Assembly: GCA_963704455.1 (NCBI GenBank)
Contig: OY969905.1
Coordinates: forward strand, 1,240,001-1,304,000
Direction: 5' to 3'
Length of the DNA stretch: 64,000 nucleotides
DNA from: DASTCZ01 sp963704455
GTDB lineage: Bacteria; Acidobacteriota; Terriglobia; Acidiferrales; UBA7541
In this document: piece after piece, positions 1-10,176 of the stretch
How the letters are laid out: the number at the start of each line of letters is the position of its first letter
Position numbering within the stretch: the stretch's first letter is position 1
Translations under genes and position numbers: made by a program
The notes under the pieces: model-generated
The model's input: only the letters and a program-made list of their open reading frames with translations
Told to the model about the DNA's origin: nothing
Databases searched by the model: none

Positions 1-212
1 TGGGGGACGCGCCGGAATCGAGTGTGGCCAATGCAAAAGGTGAAGTGTGGGGCTATCCCGGCCTGCACGTTGCGGATGGATCCCTGATTCCTACAGCGAT
101 TTCCGTGAATCCGTCGTTGACGATCAGCGCGCTCGCCGAGCGCGGCGCGTTTCGCATGATTCACGGCCGCGAGATGGAGCCGGGAGATACGAATACTCCT
201 AAAAATCATTAG
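1..212 (+). CDS. GMC-family oxidoreductase, C-terminal fragment (cut by window start)
   Basis: Only about the last 70 residues are in the window; the reading frame is open to the left edge. The visible part contains GYPGLHVADGSLIPT and NPSLTISALAER, the typical C-terminal segment of GMC (glucose-methanol-choline) FAD oxidoreductases, which closes the FAD site. The complete neighbour downstream ends with an equivalent VADGSLLPT/NPVATISALSER segment, so these are two GMC-type enzymes in tandem, 43 bases apart and on the same strand. The substrate cannot be told from this fragment. Family assignment is strong; the specific function is unknown. Confidence 0.85.
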   Translation, partial: GDAPESSVANAKGEVWGYPGLHVADGSLIPTAISVNPSLTISALAERGAFRMIHGREMEPGDTNTPKNH

Positions 213-255
213 CGCGCTCCCCCGCAAGATTCCATGTGGGGAGCAGGATGCAATC

Positions 256-2001
256 ATGAGCGAAAAAATGTACGAAGCCGTCGTAATCGGAAGTGGTTTC
301 GGCGGAGCGATCAACGCGTGCCGCCTGGCGCGGAAGTGGCCCGGCGGCCAAGTGCTCGTCCTTGAGCGCGGCAAACGCTATCCCATGGGCTCTTTCCCTC
401 GCTCGCCGCATGACTTCGCGCGCAATTTCTGGTCGCTCTCTTCCGATTCAATGCGGCGCCCCGCGCACATCCGCAAAACCGCGGGCAACGATGATCTGCA
501 CGGAATGTTCGACGTGCGCAATTACGGGCATATGGACGTCGTCATGAGCGCGGGTTTCGGCGGCGGGTCGCTGATTTATGCAAACGTTTTTATGCCGCCG
601 CCCGATTGGGTGTTTAACGATCGCTGGCCCTCAACTTGTAAGAAACCCAATCTCCTTCCCTACTACGAAATTGCGAGGGATGTGCTTGGGTCCAGACCTG
701 TCCCGGTTACACATGATCCACGCCGCCGTCTTCGCAAGACGGAGCTTTTTCAAAAGGCCGCGGCGAGCGCAGGGAAGAAGTCGGAGCTGGTGGATATCAA
801 TGTTTTCTTCGGAAATGACTTTGCAAATCCGCTCACAATCGGCACACAGGAGAAAAATCGTTTCGGGGCGCTGCAGACGTCCTGTACGTATTGCGGCGAA
901 TGCATCGTGGGCTGCAACTATCATGCGAAAAACACGACGGATCTGAATTATCTTTTCGTCGCCGAGCACCGCTTCAACGCCGAAGTGCGCACCGAGCATG
1001 TCGTTACGAAGATCGTCCCGCTCGGCAAAAGCGGGGCCGAAGACACCGACGCCGACGGCGCGAATGGCTACCGCGTCCATTTCCTCGATTTGACGCAGGG
1101 AGCGCCCGTTGCGGGGGCCGTCGTGACGCAACGCGTGATTGTCTCTGCCGGAACGCTGGGCACAACCGAACTCCTGCTCCGCGCGAAGCTGCACTCGAAG
1201 ACGCTGCCGCGCATCAGTAACAAGCTGGGGCAATCATTTTCCGGCAATGGTGATTTCCTGGAATTCGTGCTCGGAAGCCGCGAACCCGCGGATCCTAATT
1301 ATGGCCCGACGATCACGCAGCGCACTGACTACAATCTCTTCGCAGAGTTTGATCCCAACCACGCATTCATACTGGAAGATGCCAGCTATCCGACTCAGCT
1401 TGCGTGGTTTGTGGAAGGCGCGAAGCCCGGATTCCTTTGGCTTGGGCCACTCATCAGGACTGCGCGGGCAATCATCGCAAGAATTCAAAGATCCAAATCG
1501 CTGGGATCCATCGGCTTCGCTTTGGCCGACGTATTGATGTCCGACGTGTCTTATCACACCGCCGTGCTCCTCTGCATGGGACTGGACCGCTCGAACGGCG
1601 TGATGAGCCTCGATGAAAATCACAATCTGACGATTGATTGGCCATTCAGGGACAGCATGCCGCTTTACAAAGCGATTGAGAATGCGGGAGAAGGATTCCG
1701 CAAAGCCGTCGGCGCGGATGTATTTGCAGCACTTCCCACCTGGGATTGGCCGCTTCGAAAAAACATCACCGTTCACCCACTTGGTGGCTGCACCCTCGCA
1801 AATGATTCAAATCAGGGAGTCACCAGCGCGGACATCGCTACGTTTGGTCAAGTGTTCGAATACAAGGGACTTTATGTTGCCGACGGTTCCCTACTTCCTA
1901 CTGCTGCAGGCGCCAACCCTGTCGCCACGATTTCCGCGCTGTCCGAGCGCGTTGCTGAAGGAATCACGAAAATCCCCGCTGACCCAGATTTGGGCGCCTG
2001 A
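256..2001 (+). CDS. GMC-family FAD-dependent oxidoreductase (cholesterol-oxidase-like)
   Basis: A 581-residue flavoprotein oxidoreductase. The N-terminus carries the dinucleotide-binding motif GSGFGG (about residues 12-17) followed by a strand ending LVLERG, the classical FAD-binding fold. Around residues 210-220 is a cysteine-rich CTYCGECIVGC segment, known in cholesterol-oxidase-like GMC proteins. HPLGGC near residue 507 and VADGSLLPT near 540 form the C-terminal FAD/substrate region. The ATG follows an AGGA about 7 bases upstream. It lies in tandem with the truncated GMC gene. The substrate (sterol, sugar or alcohol) is not determined by sequence alone, and no signal peptide is evident. 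Confidence 0.88.
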   Translation: MSEKMYEAVVIGSGFGGAINACRLARKWPGGQVLVLERGKRYPMGSFPRSPHDFARNFWSLSSDSMRRPAHIRKTAGNDDLHGMFDVRNYGHMDVVMSAGFGGGSLIYANVFMPPPDWVFNDRWPSTCKKPNLLPYYEIARDVLGSRPVPVTHDPRRRLRKTELFQKAAASAGKKSELVDINVFFGNDFANPLTIGTQEKNRFGALQTSCTYCGECIVGCNYHAKNTTDLNYLFVAEHRFNAEVRTEHVVTKIVPLGKSGAEDTDADGANGYRVHFLDLTQGAPVAGAVVTQRVIVSAGTLGTTELLLRAKLHSKTLPRISNKLGQSFSGNGDFLEFVLGSREPADPNYGPTITQRTDYNLFAEFDPNHAFILEDASYPTQLAWFVEGAKPGFLWLGPLIRTARAIIARIQRSKSLGSIGFALADVLMSDVSYHTAVLLCMGLDRSNGVMSLDENHNLTIDWPFRDSMPLYKAIENAGEGFRKAVGADVFAALPTWDWPLRKNITVHPLGGCTLANDSNQGVTSADIATFGQVFEYKGLYVADGSLLPTAAGANPVATISALSERVAEGITKIPADPDLGA

Positions 2002-2480
2002 GGCAGACCCTGGCTTCTCACGCACCAAGCGCTGGAGATAATTATGAGGTCAACTGATTGAGGGGAATGGACTTACGAAAATGGTGGAGTGGAATTGCGG
2101 AGTTGACCCGCTGACCTGCCGATTGCGAATTGAGTGCATCGGCGCCAACTCCTGACGAAAAGGACCCGGTGGAGGAAGCTGGATTGGACCTACCAGCACC
2201 TATCAAGAAGCATTTTCTTTCAGAGCCCAGTTGTTGGCTTTGTGCCACGCGTCACAAACGCACGTAATTTGCGTCACATATTTCGCAGCGGAATGGGCAG
2301 AGAGTGTGATTTAGTGGATGCCCATTCCATTGTGGAGTTCCGCTCGATCCCCCGGACGGTCGATTCGTCCCAAAAGACGTCAGGCAAGGAGATTTGCCCG
2401 GAATGCTGGGGGGCATTCTACAAGTATGGCAAGGGGACGGAACGGTTGCGACGTCCGCCGTCTGCGAAACCGAGGTGAAC
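2002..2480. other. Intergenic stretch, 479 bases, with a tRNA-like remnant
   Basis: No convincing gene is seen between the GMC oxidoreductase and the ferredoxin gene. Short open frames here lack family resemblance and good ribosome binding sites. The one recognisable item is the tRNA-like remnant at 2085-2137, annotated separately. A promoter for the ferredoxin/oxidoreductase operon should lie in the right half, but I see no strong -35/-10 pair. Confidence 0.6.
2085..2137 (-). repeat. Decayed tRNA-Thr-like sequence, candidate attachment-site remnant
   Basis: Aligned by eye without gaps to the intact tRNA-Thr gene at 9854-9906, 39 of 53 positions match. The match includes the CCA-end complement TGGAG and an exact 12-base block GACCTGCCGATT, followed after one mismatch by CGAAT. 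The orientation is the same as the tRNA. The matching part runs from the 3' end through the anticodon loop, the part of a tRNA gene usually duplicated when an element integrates. Anticodon and T-stem pairing is broken, so it is not a working tRNA. It could instead be a decayed unrelated tRNA gene. Confidence 0.45.
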
Positions 2481-2708
2481 ATGTCCGGCGCTCGAGGAAG
2501 AGTCGAGATCACCACTGAAGAATGCAAGGGCTGCGGTCTGTGTGTGGCGGCCTGTCCCCCGAAATGCTTGATGCTGGCAACCGAACTGAGCGCGTACGGC
2601 GCTCATCCGGCTCGCTACATTGGCGACAGCTGCACGGCATGCGGCATTTGTTACTACTGTTGTCCCGAACCAGGGGCCGTTACGGTGTTCCGGCGACTGC
2701 CGAACTAA
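2481..2708 (+). CDS. 2-oxoacid:ferredoxin oxidoreductase, ferredoxin (delta) subunit
   Basis: A 75-residue protein with two 4Fe-4S cluster motifs: C15, C18, C21, C25 and C51, C54, C57, C61, each of the CxxCxxCxxxC type. It should pass electrons from the thiamine-diphosphate site of the oxidoreductase encoded by the next two genes to a soluble ferredoxin. The ATG at 2481 has GAGGTG just upstream; a longer reading from 2394 adds 29 residues that do not resemble a ferredoxin. The next gene begins 27 bases later on the same strand. The order (ferredoxin, alpha, beta-gamma) matches VorDBAC/KorDABC-type enzymes. Confidence 0.88.
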   Translation: MSGARGRVEITTEECKGCGLCVAACPPKCLMLATELSAYGAHPARYIGDSCTACGICYYCCPEPGAVTVFRRLPN

Positions 2709-2735
2709 ACAGCCCAGATGCGCAAAGGAGCGAAC

Positions 2736-3808
2736 ATGCGCCAACTATGTAAAGGCAACGTGGCGGTCATCAAAGGCGCGATCCTCGCAGGTTGCCGCGC
2801 ATACTACGGATACCCGATCACACCGGCTAGCGAAATCGCCGAGTCCGCCGCGCTGTACTTGCCGCAGATCGGCGGAACGTTCTTGCAGGCGGAGAGCGAA
2901 GTCGCCGCGATCAACATGGTTTATGGCGCCGCTTCCGCGGGAGCGCGCGTGATGACGGCTTCATCGGGACCGGGGCTGAGCTTGATGCAAGAAGGGATTT
3001 CCTATCTCGCTGGCGCCGAGCTGCCTTGTGTCATCGTGGACGTGATGCGCGGGGGGCCCGGCTTGGGGAATATCGCGCCGGAGCAGAGCGATTACTTCGC
3101 AATGGTCAAGGGCGGAGGGCACGGGAATTATCACAATCTGGTGGTCGCTCCGCCGTCGGTACAGGAGATGGCGGACCTGACAATGCTTGCGTTCGAGCTC
3201 GCAGACAAGTATCGCAACCCTGCGATTGTGTTGTGTGACGGATTTGTGGGCCAGATGGTGGAGCCATTGGAACTTGCGTACGGTGAGGTGACTCTACCGC
3301 CCAAGCCTTGGGCCATCAAGGGCACGAAAGAGACACGCGAAAATCTGGTGACATCATTTTTTCTGGAACCGGACGAGCTGGAAGAGCACCAGCACAAGTT
3401 GGAAGCGAAGTACGCGCGCGCAAATCTGGAGGAGGCGCGATACGAGGTGTACCGGGCGGAAGACGCAGAGGTTCTGTTAGTTGGGTACGGCATTGTCTCG
3501 CGAGTTCTGCGGTCAGCGGTTGAAGAGTTGCGCAACTACGGAGTGCGTGCAGGATTATTCCGCCCCATCACTCTGTGGCCATTCGCGTCGAAGGCATTGG
3601 CTCAGATCGCGGCACGCGCGAGTCACGTGCTCGTGGTGGAGCTGAGCAACGGACAGATGGTCGAAGACGTTCGGTTGGCGGTGGGAGACAAGGCACTCGT
3701 GGAGTTTTATGGCCGGACCGGAGGGAATGTCCCATCGGTAGAGGAAGTTCATTCGCAAGTAATGGCGCTCACAGGAACGGCGGCAATGGCGCTCGGAAGG
3801 GGCAGGCG

Positions 3809-3812
<4 letters not shown>
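2736..3812 (+). CDS. vorB: 2-oxoacid:ferredoxin oxidoreductase, alpha subunit (VorB/KorA-like)
   Basis: A 358-residue alpha subunit of a pyruvate:ferredoxin-oxidoreductase superfamily enzyme, which oxidatively decarboxylates a 2-oxoacid to acyl-CoA and reduces ferredoxin. Features are GYPITPASEI near the N-terminus, the QAESEVAAINMVYGAA segment that contacts thiamine diphosphate, MRGGPGLGNI and KGGGHGNYHN. The overall pattern is closest to VorB, annotated as 2-oxoisovalerate (3-methyl-2-oxobutanoate) oxidoreductase, but a 2-oxoglutarate enzyme (KorA) cannot be excluded. The ATG at 2736 is preferred over one at 2718 because AAGGAG lies 5 bases before it. The stop overlaps the next start (ATGA). 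Confidence 0.86.
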
Positions 3813-5314
<1,502 letters not shown>

Positions 5315-5553
5315 GCGCATGCACGCCACGGCAGGTTTTCCCCGCAAGCAAGAGAGATGACAGAGATTGCGTTCCGTCAGCCGCTTCTCTTTCCATTAGG
5401 CGGGCGAATCATTCGCAACCAATTTGATTAGATGTTCTTACCGAAAAGGCTGTTCGGAATAAAAATGCTGAGCCGATGAAACTGGGAATTATTGGCTGGC
5501 AGGGCAACGCCGCAAATGAATCGCAGGAATGTATTCACGGCGTAATCCTCATT

Positions 5554-7806
5554 TCAACACTGCACGGCACTTTCGCGGCAGTCCCGGCAGCGGAAATGGA
5601 AGTTTGCATTTTCGCGAATCCATGCCAATTGGCAAACGGCGCAGCCGTTCCGGGACCGCCGCTCGCAATCAGCGCAAAACTCTACACCCGGCATCGGGGA
5701 TTCAATTAGATAATCCTGAATCGACACAAGGGCATGGCAGTGGTTGCATTCCACGGTCGCCAGGATCGTATTCGCCACCGCCGTAGTCGACTCATGGCCG
5801 CATTTCTTCACGAAGAGATCGAGCACGCGTTTGGCAATGTGCTCCCCCGTTAGCCCAAATGTTTGCACTAGCTCCCAGGGCTTTCCGGAAAGCCCGAAAC
5901 GATCCTCCACGCCGATCATCTCCAGTAAAAGCGGTCGCTCGTGTTCCCTCCGGTTCCTCAAGACCGCCCCGGCAACCAGATTGCCGAACCCGCCTATCTG
6001 GTGCTCTTCCACCGTTACAATGAGCTGCGTTTCCTCCGCTGCCGCCACCAGAGCCGGAGTGTCCAGCGGCTTGATCGTATGCATATTGATCACCCGCGTC
6101 TCAAGGCCATACTCTTCCTTCAGGAGCCACGCGGCACGCATCGCCTCCGGCACCATCGGACCGCAGGTCACGATTGAGATATCCTCGCGTTCATTCTTGT
6201 ATTCTGTCGAAAGAAATGTCTCGAATGCATCCACGAAATGCTTTGCTTGCGCGCGGTACCGGATCAGGTTCGCCCTGCCGAATGTATATGGCGTGTCAGC
6301 CGTCGTCACGATGGGTGTGGCCTCTCGCGCAAAACGTAAGTAGACCGGCCCTTCAACTTCAAGCAGGCAGTGCTTCGTAGCTCTCTCAGCCTCCACGGAA
6401 TCGCACGGCGCCTCCACGTGCATATTCGGTAGCACGCTGATGATCGATATTTCTTCCAGTGACTGGTGCGTCGCGCCGTCCGGCCCCACGGAAACGCCGC
6501 CATGCGCACCCGCGATCTTCACATTCAGATTGTTGTAGCAAACAGTGGTACGAAGTTGGTCCCAGGCGCGGCCGGAGGCAAACACGCCGTACGTTCCCGC
6601 CACGGGGATCATTCCTTCTTTCGCCAGTCCTGCGGCAACGCCCATCATGTTTTGTTCGGCAATCCCCACGCTGAACACGCGCTTCTGCCGTTCCGGATGT
6701 TTTGCCTCGAAATCCGAAATACGGATGGAAGACGATATGTCCGCATGAATCGTACAGACCCGTTCATCGGCGCCGGCCGCTTCGAGCCCACGTCCGAAGC
6801 CCATCCGGGTAGGATCCATCTCCGCCTTCATGTCTGGGCGGGCATTCCACCAGTAATTCAAGTCCACCTGCGGCGGAACGCGCTTCGCTAGCTCGGCGAC
6901 TTGTCGCGCATTTTCCTTGGCCCAGGACAGCATGCGATCGATTCGTTCCCGTGATACGGCGGGGGTCGCTAATTCGGCGATCGCCTTTTCAAATTGCTCC
7001 TGGTTTGGCGCCACGCCATGCCAGGAACTCTGGTTTTCCATGAACGAGACGCCCTTGCCCTTGACCGTGTGCGCGAGAATCACCGTCGGGCCGGCCCGGA
7101 ATTTTCCCGCCGCATCGAATCCCTTCAGGATTTCATCCAGGTTGTGCCCGTCAACTTCGATGGCGTTCCATCCGAAAGCCTCGTACTTTTTCCCCAACGG
7201 CTCCACGTTCATTACTTCGCTGACCCATCCGTCAATCTGCAACCGGTTGCAATCCACCACTGCGCACAAATTGTCCAAATGATAGTGCCCCGCCGACATC
7301 GCTGCTTCCCAGACGCTTCCCTCTTGCTGTTCGCCGTCTCCCATCAGGCAATAAACCCGGTATGATTGCTCGCGCCTCTTCGCTGCCAAAGCGCTGCCGA
7401 CGGCCACACTGAGTCCCTGGCCGAGCGACCCGCTGGAAATCTCCACGCCGGGCACCTTCAACCGATTCGGGTGACCTTCGAAGCCGGACCCAAGTTGCCG
7501 TAGGAGAACCGTATCTTCGAGTGGAAAGTAACCCGCGCGGCCGAGCGCCACGTAGAGGGCCGGGGCCTTATGTCCCGCCGACCAGAACACCCGGTCGCGC
7601 TCCGGCCAAGATGGATTTGAGGGATGGTGATTCAGCACATTTAAGTACAATGCCGCGGCGATATCCATGATCGAAAGCGACCCACCGGGATGCCCCGATC
7701 CTGCCGCGAAAATGTCAATGATTGCAATGGCCCGCATTTCCGCGGCGGCCAAACGAAGTTCCTGAAGTCCCAACTGCGGCCGTCCTCCTTCAAGATCACT
7801 TTTCAT
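5554..7806 (-). CDS. tkt: Transketolase with an extra cysteine-rich C-terminal tail
   Basis: A 750-residue thiamine-diphosphate enzyme that moves two-carbon units between sugar phosphates in the pentose phosphate pathway. Motifs in order: GSGHPGGSLS near residue 36, SSGSLGQGLSVAVG, the thiamine-diphosphate motif GDGEQQEGSVWEA near 155, the pyrimidine-domain GIAEQNMMGVAAG, and a C-terminal transketolase domain ending near 670. The family usually stops about here. This protein adds roughly 60 residues with nine cysteines in four CxxC pairs (CNHC, CADC, CAVC, CRDC) plus a terminal cysteine, which resembles a zinc-ribbon pair. A GAGGAGGG ribosome binding site precedes the ATG. It faces the oxidoreductase operon tail to tail. 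Confidence 0.88.
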   Translation of the reverse strand: MKSDLEGGRPQLGLQELRLAAAEMRAIAIIDIFAAGSGHPGGSLSIMDIAAALYLNVLNHHPSNPSWPERDRVFWSAGHKAPALYVALGRAGYFPLEDTVLLRQLGSGFEGHPNRLKVPGVEISSGSLGQGLSVAVGSALAAKRREQSYRVYCLMGDGEQQEGSVWEAAMSAGHYHLDNLCAVVDCNRLQIDGWVSEVMNVEPLGKKYEAFGWNAIEVDGHNLDEILKGFDAAGKFRAGPTVILAHTVKGKGVSFMENQSSWHGVAPNQEQFEKAIAELATPAVSRERIDRMLSWAKENARQVAELAKRVPPQVDLNYWWNARPDMKAEMDPTRMGFGRGLEAAGADERVCTIHADISSSIRISDFEAKHPERQKRVFSVGIAEQNMMGVAAGLAKEGMIPVAGTYGVFASGRAWDQLRTTVCYNNLNVKIAGAHGGVSVGPDGATHQSLEEISIISVLPNMHVEAPCDSVEAERATKHCLLEVEGPVYLRFAREATPIVTTADTPYTFGRANLIRYRAQAKHFVDAFETFLSTEYKNEREDISIVTCGPMVPEAMRAAWLLKEEYGLETRVINMHTIKPLDTPALVAAAEETQLIVTVEEHQIGGFGNLVAGAVLRNRREHERPLLLEMIGVEDRFGLSGKPWELVQTFGLTGEHIAKRVLDLFVKKCGHESTTAVANTILATVECNHCHALVSIQDYLIESPMPGVEFCADCERRSRNGCAVCQLAWIRENANFHFRCRDCRESAVQC

Positions 7807-8563
7807 GGGTATCCCTCCTCGCTTGCCTTGCCGTGGAAAATTGCACAGACCTTGCGGGAATTTGCTCCAGGGAATGCATTGAAGATGAGTTCATGCTGTC
7901 CCATCTCCTCAGGACTTACCAAATACTCTAAGGCCTTCCCTGCGCGAACTTGAAACCCCGTAAGGAGATACTTTTGAAATCTAAGCGTCTGGACACAAAT
8001 CCGCCGTGACGCAAATCACATCGTCGAGCGATGCACCTCACACCCAGTGAATCGGCTCTGAGAACCCGTAGACCTTAAGACATCCTCAACACTACAGAAC
8101 GTGTGCGCAGCCAAAGGTCTCAAATAGTTATATTTAGCACGACGAAGTTGAATGGACGACATTCGAAGAGCCTCGAGTCAATTAGGTCAGCGCCAGCCTT
8201 GGATTCCTGCCGCCGCACGGGCACTCGTAGAGCGAATTTAAGGCGGGAGCGTGAATCAGCTAAGGAACCTCCCGGGGGCGCTTTCTGGCTTGCCCAATAA
8301 CTCCAGCTTCGCAAATTCTCCATTTCCTGAGATCGTGTAGTGGGACAGCCATGTGTAGCTGGTCGGTGGCGGACGAATTTGTAGGGCGACCCATGGCCGG
8401 GAGAAAAGGCGGGATGAGCTTCAAGATGAGCAACAGAGAATTAGCCCACTACCTCGAATTTGTCTCTTGGGTATGGAGGTGCTGCTCATCTTGGCTGCTC
8501 TGTGGAGCGGCTGCTCCGGTTTTACCCGCCCTGTCTTCCTCGCCGCTAACGCAATGCGCTTGA
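7807..8563. other. Gene-poor stretch, about 757 bases
   Basis: This lies between the transketolase start and the NagB-like gene stop. It should hold the transketolase promoter, but I see no strong -35/-10 pair. Small open frames at 8351-8563 and 8467-8682 have no family resemblance, and the second runs antisense into the NagB-like gene. The low gene content fits a decaying island interior. Confidence 0.5.
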
Positions 8564-9418
8564 TCAAAACAAGCTCGGAACGATCGGTCGGGCTGTGGCC
8601 TCATCCGTATGAACAATACAATCGCTATGTCCCTGCAACAATGTCGACGGATAGTAAGCTGTTGGCTCTGCGAGCAGAGTGATGCGGAAGATCGCCCTGT
8701 GACGCTCACCGCCGCGCAGAAAAAGACGAATGCGGCGAGCTGAAAGTATCTCGCGCATCCCGATTGTCACCGCCATCGGCGGAATCAAATGGGACGAACC
8801 GCCTGCACTTCCGATGCTTTGTACCACTATCGAGTCGTCCCCTAAGGCCACAACCCGCGTTGTGGAATTCCGCATGTCGTCGACGCTGATTTGATACCAG
8901 CGGGAAATCGGCGGCTCATTGAACGCAATGTGCCCGTGGTATCCGATGCCTCCGTAACATGTATCCACACCGCCTGCGGCACGCATCCGTTCACCCATTG
9001 CGTCCGGCCGGAATGGATTTGGGAAATGCACCCGCTCAGGATCCGGGCGCAGATCGGCATGGAGCTTGGCAAAGACCTGATTGCGAATGAATCCTTCGAA
9101 GCTCAAAGGATGATCCAATGGAAGCGGTCGGCCTTGCCAATCCAGAAACTCATCCATTTGGAAGATATCTGCGCTTTTCCAACTGATCCGTTCCAAGTTA
9201 CAGGTCTCGACCAACCGAAAATATTGTTTCACAGGGCCGACCGGCAAAATCCAGCGGGTCGGCGCTCCAGCGGTGTTGTTGCATCGAAGTTCATCGGCCA
9301 TGCAATCCGCCATGTAGTCATGCATTGAATTCTCGTCCGGAAACAATCGGACGCCAAGGCGGGCCCGCTTGAGCATGTCCGGCAATTCTAGGCGCAGGAT
9401 GTCATCAATTGAATTCAC
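8564..9418 (-). CDS. Glucosamine-6-phosphate deaminase (NagB)-like protein with altered active site
   Basis: A 284-residue member of the NagB family, which converts glucosamine 6-phosphate to fructose 6-phosphate and ammonia. Matching features are the QMDEF segment (equivalent to catalytic Asp72 of E. coli NagB), GGIG followed by GHIAFNEP (His143 and Glu148 equivalents), and a C-terminal region with TLLQGHSDC. The position equivalent to Asp141 is histidine (GYHGH instead of GNDGH), so the ring-opening triad is altered. The gene reads from GTG; a TATAAG lies close upstream of it. The extended C-terminus differs from well-studied NagB. It may act on another amino sugar phosphate or be inactive. 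Confidence 0.72.
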   Translation of the reverse strand: MNSIDDILRLELPDMLKRARLGVRLFPDENSMHDYMADCMADELRCNNTAGAPTRWILPVGPVKQYFRLVETCNLERISWKSADIFQMDEFLDWQGRPLPLDHPLSFEGFIRNQVFAKLHADLRPDPERVHFPNPFRPDAMGERMRAAGGVDTCYGGIGYHGHIAFNEPPISRWYQISVDDMRNSTTRVVALGDDSIVVQSIGSAGGSSHLIPPMAVTIGMREILSARRIRLFLRGGERHRAIFRITLLAEPTAYYPSTLLQGHSDCIVHTDEATARPIVPSLF

Positions 9419-9583
9419 GCCGCCATCTTATAAAGGATTGGGGGGGGAACTCCAGGGCACGCCACGGCTCCAGAGGGTCATCGCTGGGAGGATATTCCCA
9501 CGATAGAAAGATGAGTGAAATGTAGGCAGCCGGAGTCTGAGCACAAAAGCGAGGGCCACAGGCTCGAGTTGAACAAAGCCCTC

Positions 9584-9820
9584 GCATGTCACGACTGGAA
9601 CGCTTTCCGGCGCGGACTCGGTACCAACCTTCACGCTCTCTGTGTGGACAACAAAACGATTAAAACTATCTTGCGGCAGAGCAATATCGGAATCACGATG
9701 AATGAGTACGGTAAAAGCCCACCTGCTTCGGGAATTAGCGCGAAGGATCTGCTCGAAGCGGAGTTGCAAAGGGGAACTACCAACAACCTTGGAACAAATG
9801 ACACTGCCCGGCCAGGCAAG
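9584..9820 (+). pseudogene. Tyrosine recombinase (integrase) C-terminal fragment, degenerate
   Basis: An open frame whose residues resemble the end of a phage/island integrase catalytic domain: a WNAFRRGLGTNLHALCVD segment, then TIKTILRQSNIG and TMNEYGKS. In working enzymes the first box is usually WHAFRR (His then Arg), the second LRHS, and the last holds the nucleophilic Tyr. Here the first His is Asn and the second His is Gln, and nothing upstream encodes the rest of the enzyme, so it is a remnant. It sits just beyond the 3' end of the tRNA-Thr gene, the normal place for the integrase of an element inserted in a tRNA gene. Confidence 0.7.
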
Positions 9821-9853
9821 GAGCCGCCAGTGCTTTTTTCTCTGGGAGATGGA

Positions 9854-9929
9854 TGGAGCCGAGGCCCGGACTTGAACCGGGGACCTGCCGATTACGAATC
9901 GGCTGCTCTACCAACTGAGCTACCTCGGC
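9854..9929 (-). tRNA. tRNA-Thr (anticodon CGT)
   Basis: A 76-base cloverleaf on the minus strand. The acceptor stem pairs GCCGAGG with CCTCGGC. The D arm contains AGCTCAGTTGGTAGAGC. The anticodon stem GCCGA/TCGGC encloses the loop TTCGTAA, giving anticodon CGT (threonine, codon ACG). The T arm pairs CCCGG with CCGGG around TTCAAGT. The discriminator is T, and the CCA end is encoded in the DNA. All arms pair without mismatch, so it looks functional. Confidence 0.96.
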
Positions 9930-9999
9930 CCTCTTGAATCATGTACGCTTTAGAAATTTAGCACCGCGACAGCGGAGCGTCAAACCAAGCGCATCGCGG

Positions 10000-10176
10000 T
10001 CAGTGCGAGGCGGGATACATCAGCCAGCCCATGGCGAAAGCTACCAGCAGGAACGCGAGGAACGCCCAAATCACATACCGGATGCGCGAACCCAGCCGCC
10101 GTCGGCTTAGAAACGCAAAAACCAATGACACGACGAACGCAAAAAGCAGCATCGTCTGAAAGTGTGTGAGATTCAT
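10000..10176 (-). CDS. Small two-helix membrane protein, 58 residues
   Basis: A short frame starting with an ATG that shares one base with the stop codon of the upstream gene (TGATG), a sign of translational coupling. The protein begins MNLTHFQTMLLFAFVVSLVF, has a basic SRRRLGSRIRY turn, then a second hydrophobic stretch VIWAFLAFLLVAFAMGWLM, and ends YPASH. Two transmembrane helices joined by a positively charged loop are expected. It is too short to assign to a family. Its coupling to the preceding DUF6677-like membrane protein suggests the two act together. Confidence 0.65.
   Translation of the reverse strand: MNLTHFQTMLLFAFVVSLVFAFLSRRRLGSRIRYVIWAFLAFLLVAFAMGWLMYPASH

Noticed and set aside
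2134..2393. Open frame 2134-2478 between the GMC and ferredoxin genes
   Set aside because: Composition is not protein-like, it overlaps the ferredoxin start region and no ribosome binding site is seen.
5476..5709. Short plus-strand frame beginning MKLGIIGW
   Set aside because: It is antisense to the cysteine-rich tail of the transketolase and has no ribosome binding site or homology pattern.
8351..8682. Two short plus-strand open frames (8351-8563 and 8467-8682), the second with a lipoprotein-like start
   Set aside because: No family resemblance, poor start context, and the second runs antisense through the end of the NagB-like gene.
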